Shown one piece after another: positions 5,861 through 11,802 of a stretch of 11,802 nt of DNA. How positions within the stretch are numbered: position 1 is the stretch's first letter; each line of letters starts with the position of its first letter. The stretch is from Verrucomicrobiota bacterium (GTDB lineage Bacteria > Verrucomicrobiota > Verrucomicrobiia > Limisphaerales > AV2), in contig QHOP01000111.1 of assembly GCA_003219345.1 (NCBI GenBank), positions 1 to 11,802 of the forward strand. The letters are read 5' to 3'. Made by a program: the position numbers and the translations under genes. Under the pieces are notes generated by a model. That model was not told the origin of the DNA and did not search any database. It saw nothing but the letters and a program-made list of their open reading frames with translations.

Positions 5861-7663
5861 CTAATCGCCCTTCGCGTTTTGTTTCGTTGCCTGGTCGCGG
5901 ACCATCAAGCCCAGCAGCCCGTCCACCAAACCGGTGCTTCCGCCGGTACCGCTCACAGCGACGTCCGGCACGATGCGCACGTTGCGCTCGCCGACGATTT
6001 GCATGAGCTGCATCACCGTGTAGCCCTGCGCGCCGAGCGACTCGACGCCGGCGCGATATGCCTCCGCTTTGGCCTGGCCGGTGGCGCGAATGGCCTCGGC
6101 CTCGCCGAGCGCGCGCAGGCGCGTGGCTTCCGCATCGCCGGTGGCCTGCTTGACGTTCGCGTTCGCTTTCAGTTCCGTGATATTCACGCCTTGTTCGGCG
6201 CCGACCACCTGTTGCTGGATGTCCGCGAGCGAAGTCTGGCGCACAAGTTGTTGGCGCTGCTTCTGCGCGGCTTCCTGCACCTCATAGGTCTTGCGCTGTT
6301 CTTCGGCGATTTTGCGGTCGGTCTGCGTTTCCATCAACGTCGCCGGCGGATTGATGTCGCCGATGAGCGTGTCGATGGCTTGAACGTCATAAGCGCCGAT
6401 CGCGGCGCGAATGTGCTCCGCGGCTTCGACCTGCCGCTGACTGCGCGCGCTGAGGAAGTCGAGCACGGTGTAGTCCTGCGCCGAGTTTCGGAAATAATTT
6501 CCGACAATCGGCTGCAGGACGTGGTCCACGAGGTTCTGCATCGAGCCGACGCGCGAAATCACCTTCGGCGCATCGAGGGCGCCGACGTGGATAATCTGCG
6601 CCACATCGAGGTTGAACGCGAATCCGTCCTTGGAGCGCACGGTGATGGACGAGAGTTTTTCGTCGTAATGATGCGCCTCAGTGCGCGAGGCCCAGTTGAG
6701 CACGATGTTCGTGGTCGGCACGAGTTCGACCTTCATGATGCGGGTGTTGATGGGATGTTTGCCGGGATACAGCGGCGTCACCCAAACACCCTTGTGGCCG
6801 GCGACCACGAGATCACCGTGCTTGAACTCCAGGCCGCTCACGTCTTCGTGGGCCATTCCGACATAGGAGATGACGACGCCGACGTAGCCGATGGGGATTT
6901 GCACCATGGGCACCTGCTCGACCTGCGCGAACCACGGATTCAGGTTCCACGTTCCGGACAACAGGATTTGCTCCTGCAAACCGCGCCGCCCGCCGCCGTC
7001 GAGAAACGCCTGGGCATTCTGGAAATTGTCGTGGCCGGGGATGACCGGCCCGGCAATTTCGCCCGATTCGATCGGCCGGCCATCCAATGTCGTGACGATG
7101 CCCACCATGTCCGGCTCGACGCGGTGAAGCTGCAGTTGTGCGGGAAACATCCCGTGTTCCGGCGCCGTCGCCGAAGCAATCACGGTGAACAACGCCGTGT
7201 TGATGCGATACGTGCCCGCCGTGAGAATGCCGAGTTGACGGCCTTTCTCGCCGCCATTGAGCAGAAACTTCCGCGCGTCCTGGAAGTTGTCGCAGTCAAC
7301 CACTCTGCCGAGGATGCGCTCCGGCGGAATCGCCGTGCCGTCCGCGGCGAGCACCAGTGCGATTTCGCCCTGTGGCACAATCGTCACCGGCACTTTGAAG
7401 ATGCGATATTGCCAGCGCCAATAACCGAAGTGCAGGCCCGGCGCGAGTGTGTCGGCCTGGTAACCGGCCTCGCCGCCCAGCGCAACCAGGCGGCCCGGCG
7501 GCAGCGCGCGTGCGCCGAAGCGCTTCACGACGACGCCCACCTGCCGTTCCTGAATCAGCACGGCGCCAAGAACGAACGGGCCGATGATGATCGGCAGGAG
7601 AATGCAGAAAATCAGTCCCAACTCCACGGGCGAGAGAGCGCCCAAGATAATGCCTGTTGTCAT
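5861..7663 (-). CDS. Flotillin-like SPFH/Band 7 membrane protein with repeated N-terminal beta units
   Basis: This 600-residue protein starts at ATG 7663 with a GGAG Shine-Dalgarno 7 nt upstream; the frame extends to 7768 but that part is repeat sequence. Residues 12-36 are a membrane segment. Residues 37-320 hold successive similar beta-rich units, the clearest pair sharing DNFQDARKFLLNGG (125-138) and DNFQNAQAFLDGGG (212-225) with GTYRIN and GTWNLN. The SPFH/Band 7 core covers about 320-445. An Ala/Glu/Gln-rich coiled coil (446-545), with the flotillin-type string GEAEAIRATGQAKAEAYRAG (520-539), precedes a Gly-rich tail. Flotillins oligomerise at the membrane and organise microdomains; this one probably sits in the inner membrane. 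NfeD, a frequent partner, is absent from the window. It converges with the signalling genes and is divergent from the FG-GAP gene. SPFH membership is firm; the cargo is unknown. Confidence 0.9.
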   Translation of the reverse strand: MTTGIILGALSPVELGLIFCILLPIIIGPFVLGAVLIQERQVGVVVKRFGARALPPGRLVALGGEAGYQADTLAPGLHFGYWRWQYRIFKVPVTIVPQGEIALVLAADGTAIPPERILGRVVDCDNFQDARKFLLNGGEKGRQLGILTAGTYRINTALFTVIASATAPEHGMFPAQLQLHRVEPDMVGIVTTLDGRPIESGEIAGPVIPGHDNFQNAQAFLDGGGRRGLQEQILLSGTWNLNPWFAQVEQVPMVQIPIGYVGVVISYVGMAHEDVSGLEFKHGDLVVAGHKGVWVTPLYPGKHPINTRIMKVELVPTTNIVLNWASRTEAHHYDEKLSSITVRSKDGFAFNLDVAQIIHVGALDAPKVISRVGSMQNLVDHVLQPIVGNYFRNSAQDYTVLDFLSARSQRQVEAAEHIRAAIGAYDVQAIDTLIGDINPPATLMETQTDRKIAEEQRKTYEVQEAAQKQRQQLVRQTSLADIQQQVVGAEQGVNITELKANANVKQATGDAEATRLRALGEAEAIRATGQAKAEAYRAGVESLGAQGYTVMQLMQIVGERNVRIVPDVAVSGTGGSTGLVDGLLGLMVRDQATKQNAKGD

Positions 7664-7670
7664 AACCAAT

Positions 7671-7674
7671 CTCC
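7671..7674 (-). promoter_or_regulatory. Ribosome-binding site that fixes the SPFH start
   Basis: Read on the minus strand, CGGAGATTGGTT precedes ATG 7663. GGAG is spaced 7 nt from the start codon. It is the only good Shine-Dalgarno in the window and supports ATG 7663 over the longer open frame. Confidence 0.65.
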
Positions 7675-7687
7675 GATGTGTTGTGCG

Positions 7688-7750
7688 GTAGCGGCGGTCT
7701 ATGACCGACGCGGACGCGCGTTTGCGACGGCGAACGCAGATCGCCGTTAC
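7688..7750. repeat. Second palindromic REPIN-like element, upstream of the SPFH gene
   Basis: The outer arms GTAGCGGCGGTCT (7688-7700) and AGATCGCCGTTAC (7738-7750) are inverted copies with two mismatches, both of which can be G-U pairs in RNA. Each end has an inner palindrome: CGGTC-TAT-GACCG (7695-7707), and near the right end CGGCGA/TCGCCG (7729-7746) with a short loop. The plan resembles the 25-103 element, but the sequence is different, so it is a separate family. It ends about 25 nt upstream of the SPFH start codon, within the likely promoter or 5' leader. The string is familiar to me from Verrucomicrobia genomes, but copy number was not checked. Confidence 0.7.
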
Positions 7751-8247
7751 AATGCCGCGCAACAGCACAACGCTGCTTTACGTTTGGGAGACCAGATGGT
7801 GCCGCGACCTGCGGCCCTAGAGGATCGCCCTTCCAATCGCCGACGAGGTTAGCTGACGGGCTCGGCCTTAGAAGTGGCCTTGGCAACGGTTCGCCGCTGC
7901 CGTTCGCCCCGTCCGGAATTCCACTCCGGATTTGGTCCCCCCGCATGGGCTCGCAGGAAGGCGGGCCCATTTAGGCTGCAACGTCCGCATCTAATCACAA
8001 CTGCCCGACGAAGTCAAAGCCACCATGCCCAACTGCCTCAAGCACAAGTGAAAATCCTGATTCAGTTCGGGACGCGGAAGTGCCCACGTGCTCTCCCCGG
8101 ATCTCAAACCTGCGACTGAAGCAGAGCTACTCGCTGCCGCTGTTCCGCAGCTGTTGCCGTCGGTTTCAAAAACCGATTCGCGCCCTGGCGTTTGTCGCCG
8201 ACACCATCCGGCTTGACCGTTCAGGCGGTTGCTGACAGAGATTAAGC
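7751..8247. other. Long intergenic stretch without a supported gene
   Basis: Between the repeat and the FG-GAP gene I see no convincing gene, tRNA or promoter. Small dyads exist: CCGGA/TCCGG near 7914-7930, ATGGGC/GCCCAT (7945-7950 and 7965-7970), and CGGTTT-CAA-AAACCG (8161-8175). A plus-strand frame open from 8061 to the stop at 8216, with a GTG at 8088, reads LSPDLKPATEAELLAA and looks protein-like. It has no ribosome-binding site and ends abruptly, so it may be a gene remnant. The stretch must contain the promoters of both divergent neighbours. Confidence 0.5.
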
Positions 8248-9552
8248 ATGAACACATTCTCGCTCGTCCTCGCGGCGCTCCTTTCCAGCGGTGTCGCCGG
8301 CTTCGCAAAAGATTATCTGCTCCACACCTTCAAGAAGACGAGGCTCAGCGACAAATTCTGGTCCGAAGGCGCCAACTTCGGCGATTTCAATCACGACGGC
8401 AAACCAGACGTCGTCTCCGGTCCATACTGGTACGAAGGGCCGGACTTCAAGAAACGCCACGAATATTATCCCGCGACACAGACGTTTAAGAAGAAATTGG
8501 CCGAGGGCAAAGAGGAGGCTATCGAGGGGTTTGAAGGCGCGCTCGGCGTCAACAACGCTTATTCGGACAACTTTTTCGCGTTCGCTTACGATTTCAACAA
8601 AGACAGCTGGGACGACATTTTGATTGTGGGTTTCCCGGGTGAAATCTCGGCGTGGTATGAGAATCCGAAAGGGCGAGAGGGCCATTGGCAGAAACACGTC
8701 GCGCTCGACGTAACCGACAACGAGTCGCCGACGTTCACGGACATCACCGGCGACGGCAAACCGGAGATTATCTGCAGCTCGAAAGGTTCTTACGGCTACG
8801 CGGAGCCGGATTGGAACGATCCGGGGCGGCCATGGAAATGGCACCCGATTTCACCGAACAACAATTATCACAAATTCACCCATGGCATGGGCGTCGGCGA
8901 CGTGAACGGGGACGGGCGCATGGACCTGATCGAGAAGGACGGCTGGTGGGAACAGCCCAAATCTCTTGCGGGCGATCCGCTATGGAAATTTCATGCGTCC
9001 AAGTTCGGCACGGGCGGCTCGCAAGCGTATGCCTACGACGTGAACGGCGACGGTTTGAACGACGTGATCACGAGCGTCGCCGCGCACGGTTACGGCCTGG
9101 TCTGGTACGAACAGGTAAAGCAGAACGGCGACATCACCTTCAAGGAACATCTCATCCTCGAAAAGGAAAAGAAGCCCAATGCCTACGGGGTGACATTTTC
9201 ACAACTCCACGCGGTTGACTTGATTGACATGGATGGCGACGGCGTGAAGGACATCGTGACCGGCAAACGGTTCTGGGCGCACGGCGCACATGGCGACGCC
9301 GACCCGACCGATCCGGCGGTGATTTACTGGTTCGAGCTAGTCCGCCACAAGGACAAGTCCGTAGATTTCGTTCCTCACCTGATCGACGACGACTCCGGCG
9401 TCGGTACGCAGGTGGTGGCGGGCTATTGCAGTAACAGGAAATATCCGGACATCGTGGTCGGCAACAAAAAAGGGACGTTCTACATCAAACATGAAGTGAA
9501 GAAAGTCAGCCAAGCCGAGTGGGAAAAGGCGCAGCCGAAACCGGTTCAATGA
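8248..9552 (+). CDS. Secreted FG-GAP/VCBS-repeat beta-propeller protein
   Basis: This 434-residue protein starts with a signal peptide (MNTFSLVLAALLSSGVAGFA, 1-20) and is predicted to be exported. It carries six calcium-binding-like FG-GAP/VCBS motifs: DFNHDGKPD (46-54), DFNKDSWDD (115-123), DITGDGKPE (165-173), DVNGDGRMD (218-226), DVNGDGLND (264-272) and DMDGDGVKD (327-335). A seventh blade at KYPDIVVGN (398-406) has lost its Asp-rich loop. WYEGP, WYENP, WWEQP and WFELV recur after the motifs, as in a planctomycete/verrucomicrobial family of seven-bladed propellers. There is no catalytic motif; ligand binding or a role beside secreted enzymes is possible but unproven. The start is the only ATG that keeps the signal peptide; the upstream ribosome-binding site is weak. 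It converges with the minus-strand operon over 41 bp with no obvious hairpin. Confidence 0.88.
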   Translation: MNTFSLVLAALLSSGVAGFAKDYLLHTFKKTRLSDKFWSEGANFGDFNHDGKPDVVSGPYWYEGPDFKKRHEYYPATQTFKKKLAEGKEEAIEGFEGALGVNNAYSDNFFAFAYDFNKDSWDDILIVGFPGEISAWYENPKGREGHWQKHVALDVTDNESPTFTDITGDGKPEIICSSKGSYGYAEPDWNDPGRPWKWHPISPNNNYHKFTHGMGVGDVNGDGRMDLIEKDGWWEQPKSLAGDPLWKFHASKFGTGGSQAYAYDVNGDGLNDVITSVAAHGYGLVWYEQVKQNGDITFKEHLILEKEKKPNAYGVTFSQLHAVDLIDMDGDGVKDIVTGKRFWAHGAHGDADPTDPAVIYWFELVRHKDKSVDFVPHLIDDDSGVGTQVVAGYCSNRKYPDIVVGNKKGTFYIKHEVKKVSQAEWEKAQPKPVQ

Positions 9553-9593
9553 ATTGGTGCGGCGGTAGGGTTTACGCAATCACGACTTTGAGA

Positions 9594-11084
9594 TCATCGG
9601 TTGGTCGGATATCGCCAGACCCAGTCGCCACGATTGTCATTCAGAATCAGAGTTTTGCCTTGGTCATAGGCGATCACACCTCCGTCATCCTTTTCGTTCC
9701 AGCCCACTGAATAGAGCACGAATTGGCCGTCATCAGTGTGGCGATACCTCAACGGCTGGCCGCCGACGACGTCAGTGGGAAGTTTTTCAATGAATTGCGG
9801 TATGAGCGCATCGAGCGTTTCGGGATACTGCCCCAGCGCCAGACGATAGCGTTCCAGCGCGCAGGCCACTGCGGCCTGGTCAAGGACTGCCTGCTCATGG
9901 GCGGTCTTGACCGCGCCGCCGATAGAGGGAAGTAGCAGCGGTGCAAGAAAGTTGTACAGCGTCTTTTTTCTGAATTCGGGCAGGTTGGTCAATTGGTTGC
10001 ATTGTCCCGGATAAAGTCGGTGCAGCCCCGCGTCAACCAACGGCAACGCCCGCAACTGGTAAAAGCGGTCAATGCGTATTTGGTTTTGATAAAGCAATCC
10101 GCTCGGGATGCGGCGCCCGCTTCGCAACCAAGCAAGTATGTTATTACTCCCTGCCCGTTCACCCCGTATGATATGCTCGTAATCGGCCAGCAGTTCAATC
10201 GACCCGAGCAACCGCTGCAGGTCCAACAGTTCCGGCGCGCTCCATTGATGTCGGGCCAACCCCTCCCAAACGGGATTGACGGAAATTTCCAGAACAGAAA
10301 GACGCGCCAGATGGGAAATCAGGAACGGTTCCGGCTTCAGGGAATCCGCCAGTCGAAGAATCACTTTCACATCCTGGAGCGATTCTTCACTCTGATCGTC
10401 TGCGAGGAATGCAGTAGCGCGCAGTCGAAGCACTGATGCGACGGACTTAAGATTGCTGAGGTGGATCAGCGGAAGCATGGGATCCTTGTCCTGGTAAAGC
10501 GGGAACTGAGCGTAGGGCCGGTGACTGACCTCGCGTAACTGCTTCAAGACCGGCCCGAACTTCTCGAGCGCGAACAAGACATCCTTGGCCGTAGTTTGAG
10601 GCTGCGGAATGGACGGAAAGTTGGTATTGCCGAGATAAAACTTCTGCCATTCTAGCAGGTCCGTGAGCTTTCCTGTTTTCAGGTTGCCGAACAAAGGAGC
10701 GCGCTTGTTGCTGACACTGCCATAAATGTCCAATGTGCTTTGCAGGACGTTCGTATCTCTCCAGTCGCCGCTCGCCATCCGCCGTTCCTTTTCACGCACA
10801 GGAGCAAAGAACGGCGTCATCACAAAATTTTGATCGTCTGGCACCGGTTTTGGCATGAATGCGGCCAGATCGAACCGCTCGCCTTTGGCTTCCCATTCGC
10901 GTTTGAAGTTCTCCCACGCTCGTTTGCCGCGCCAGTTCTCTTCCGTGACCAGCAGGGCAATCAAAGTGAAAAGACCAACCAGAGAGAGCAACGCTCGCCG
11001 CAGCGTTTTCCAACTAAAAAGCCAACGGAAAAATCTCGCGAACAAAGATCGTCCCGGCCCGGTCGAATTCTCGGATGTTTTCAT
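9594..11084 (-). CDS. Membrane-anchored protein with C-terminal GspG-like segment, function unknown
   Basis: This 496-residue protein starts at ATG 11084, 10 bp after the stop of the upstream membrane protein. The open frame continues to 11249, but that part overlaps the neighbour. A basic N-terminus (FFRWLFSWKTLRR) precedes one membrane span (about 31-47), then ENWRGKRAWENFKREWEAKG and PVPDDQNFVMTPF (81-93). I associate these strings with a recurrent, uncharacterised verrucomicrobial family. The middle (about 110-395) is largely helical, with no motif I recognise. The last 90 residues (YRLALGQYPETLDALIPQF, then LPTD, QPLRYR, FVLYSVGWNEKDDGG) resemble the globular C-terminus of GspG-type pseudopilins, but the prepilin signal is missing. 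As the third gene after an ECF-type sigma factor it is probably an envelope protein co-expressed with it. The role is not known. Confidence 0.8.
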   Translation of the reverse strand: MKTSENSTGPGRSLFARFFRWLFSWKTLRRALLSLVGLFTLIALLVTEENWRGKRAWENFKREWEAKGERFDLAAFMPKPVPDDQNFVMTPFFAPVREKERRMASGDWRDTNVLQSTLDIYGSVSNKRAPLFGNLKTGKLTDLLEWQKFYLGNTNFPSIPQPQTTAKDVLFALEKFGPVLKQLREVSHRPYAQFPLYQDKDPMLPLIHLSNLKSVASVLRLRATAFLADDQSEESLQDVKVILRLADSLKPEPFLISHLARLSVLEISVNPVWEGLARHQWSAPELLDLQRLLGSIELLADYEHIIRGERAGSNNILAWLRSGRRIPSGLLYQNQIRIDRFYQLRALPLVDAGLHRLYPGQCNQLTNLPEFRKKTLYNFLAPLLLPSIGGAVKTAHEQAVLDQAAVACALERYRLALGQYPETLDALIPQFIEKLPTDVVGGQPLRYRHTDDGQFVLYSVGWNEKDDGGVIAYDQGKTLILNDNRGDWVWRYPTNR

Positions 11085-11094
11085 TGTTGGCACA

Positions 11095-11538
11095 TCAACA
11101 CCGCGCGCGATTTGCGGGGCGATATTCGCTCCTTGGGCGTGGAGCCGTCGCAGGCTTCGGCGGTGGCGGCGGCGGAGCGGTCTCCCCCAGTTCGGCGAGC
11201 AACCGTTCCCTCTCGACGAGCAGAGCCCAAACGTCCTGTCCGGCGACACGGCCCGTTTTCAGCCTGGCTGACGGCTCATCAAGACTGAGCAAATTGACTG
11301 CGATCATCACCAGCCACGCCCCCGCCAATCCGGCCCAGATCCGTCGGCACGACCAGAAAAGCTCCTGCCAAATCCGAAGCGGCAAACGCAAAAGGACAAG
11401 CCCGAGACCGGGGCTGACTGAGGTCGGGTTTGGCGCCGGGCAATTCAGTTCGTGAGCCAGAACCCGCTCGCGAATCGCGTCCAGCCGGCCTTCAACAGCC
11501 GGATGCCGTTTCAACAAGATTTCACGCGGGGTTTTCAT
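11095..11538 (-). CDS. Single-span membrane protein after the sigma factor, candidate anti-sigma factor
   Basis: This 147-residue protein's ATG at 11538 lies inside the sigma-factor gene (17-bp overlap), suggesting translational coupling. The N-terminus (MKTPREILLKRHPAVEGRLDAIRERVL) is charged and helical. One membrane span lies at about 66-86 (RIWAGLAGAWLVMIAVNLL). A helical segment (100-118) and a proline-rich tail with six consecutive Pro (122-127) follow. Position and topology fit an anti-sigma factor: cytoplasmic N-terminal helices that hold the sigma factor, with the tail across the membrane. The usual zinc-finger HxxxCxxC motif is absent, so this is inference from context. I recall the PREILLxRH start as common next to sigma factors in Verrucomicrobia. 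Confidence 0.75.
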   Translation of the reverse strand: MKTPREILLKRHPAVEGRLDAIRERVLAHELNCPAPNPTSVSPGLGLVLLRLPLRIWQELFWSCRRIWAGLAGAWLVMIAVNLLSLDEPSARLKTGRVAGQDVWALLVERERLLAELGETAPPPPPPKPATAPRPRSEYRPANRARC

Positions 11539-11802
11539 TCTTATCTTTCCAGAGTTTTCGCAGCGCGCGTTTGGCGTAATGCAGGCGCGATTTCACCGTG
11601 CCAACTTGCGCGCCGGTGATACGGCTGATTTCTTCGAGTGAAAAGTCTTCAATAAAGTGCAGCAACAGCACGGAACGCTGCGGCAGCGGAATCTGGTTCA
11701 GCAGTTTCATCAACTCGGTTTCCTGTTCCCCACGAATGAGCAAATCGTCCGGGCCGATTTCAGACTCGACCGGCATATCGGCCAGTTCCCCCCGGAGCGT
11801 TT
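11522..11802 (-). CDS. ECF-type sigma-70 factor, C-terminal part (5' end beyond window)
   Basis: The last 92 residues are visible; the frame stays open to the right edge, so the ATG at 11776 is internal rather than the start. The visible part is sigma region 4: LNQIPLPQRSVLLLHFIEDF, then the helix-turn-helix FSLEEISRITGAQVGTVKSR and LHYAKRALRKLW. Region 4.2 recognises the -35 element. Region 2 is outside the window, so assignment to the ECF group rests on the region-4 pattern and on the overlapping membrane-protein gene downstream, a classic sigma/anti-sigma arrangement. It would direct transcription of a stress or envelope regulon, often including its own operon. Confidence 0.9.
   Translation of the reverse strand, partial: TLRGELADMPVESEIGPDDLLIRGEQETELMKLLNQIPLPQRSVLLLHFIEDFSLEEISRITGAQVGTVKSRLHYAKRALRKLWKDKNENPA

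Noticed and set aside
5879..7852. 657-residue plus-strand open frame opposite the SPFH gene
   Set aside because: The composition is His/Arg/Asp-rich with no domain, as expected for the antisense of a GC-rich gene. The minus-strand SPFH protein on the same DNA is unmistakable and has a ribosome-binding site.
7296..7970. 224-residue minus-strand frame upstream of and overlapping the SPFH start
   Set aside because: It runs through the palindromic repeat and then overlaps the SPFH gene in another frame; Arg/Pro-rich composition and no domain.
7874..8119. 81-residue plus-strand frame in the gap
   Set aside because: Arg/Pro/His-rich, no ribosome-binding site and no recognisable feature; it looks like a random GC-rich frame.

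Overview
The window looks like a chromosomal segment of a Verrucomicrobiota bacterium, probably from the Pedosphaera/Limisphaera side of the phylum. This is inferred from gene content. The window holds a PVC-type secreted dehydrogenase (the haem-binding CxxCH family), a prepilin-like protein with a C-terminal H-X9-DG motif, a secreted FG-GAP/VCBS protein, and a 496-residue membrane-anchored protein of a type recurrent in this phylum. Short palindromic repeats of the GTAGGACAG and GTAGCGGCG kinds, and runs of an 8-bp CGTTGAAA unit, point the same way. Base composition is GC-rich throughout. Clear Shine-Dalgarno sequences are scarce: only the SPFH gene has a convincing one.

Layout: (1) Positions 1-1423, minus strand: the N-terminal 474 residues of a beta-propeller dehydrogenase that runs off the left edge. 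Its open frame passes through two repeat insertions without a stop. (2) Positions 1567-2421, plus: a prepilin-like protein, divergent from the dehydrogenase. (3) Positions 2677-5792, plus: a HEAT-repeat scaffold, a response regulator with a DUF4388/PATAN-like middle domain, and a 120-residue protein with a roadblock-like pattern. The last two are 10 bp apart. (4) Positions 5861-7663, minus: a flotillin-like SPFH membrane protein with repeated N-terminal beta units. It converges on the signalling genes over a hairpin. (5) Positions 7664-8247: a mostly non-coding stretch carrying a palindromic repeat just upstream of the SPFH gene. (6) Positions 8248-9552, plus: a secreted FG-GAP/VCBS beta-propeller protein. 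(7) Positions 9594-11802, minus: a tightly packed operon of an ECF-type sigma factor (5' end outside the window), a small single-span membrane protein that overlaps it, and the 496-residue membrane-anchored protein ending in a GspG-like segment.

Functional reading: genes 2677-5792 may form a small signal-transduction module in which a receiver output acts through protein-protein interaction domains rather than DNA binding. The operon at 9594-11802 looks like a sigma factor with a membrane partner, an envelope-sensing arrangement. The dehydrogenase and the FG-GAP protein are exported proteins typical of the phylum. No phage, plasmid, CRISPR, tRNA, rRNA or complete transposon was seen. The most unusual signals are the repeat elements embedded in frame in the dehydrogenase, the repeated beta units of the SPFH protein, and the apparent pair of roadblock-like domains in adjacent genes. 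No wholly new system is demonstrated.
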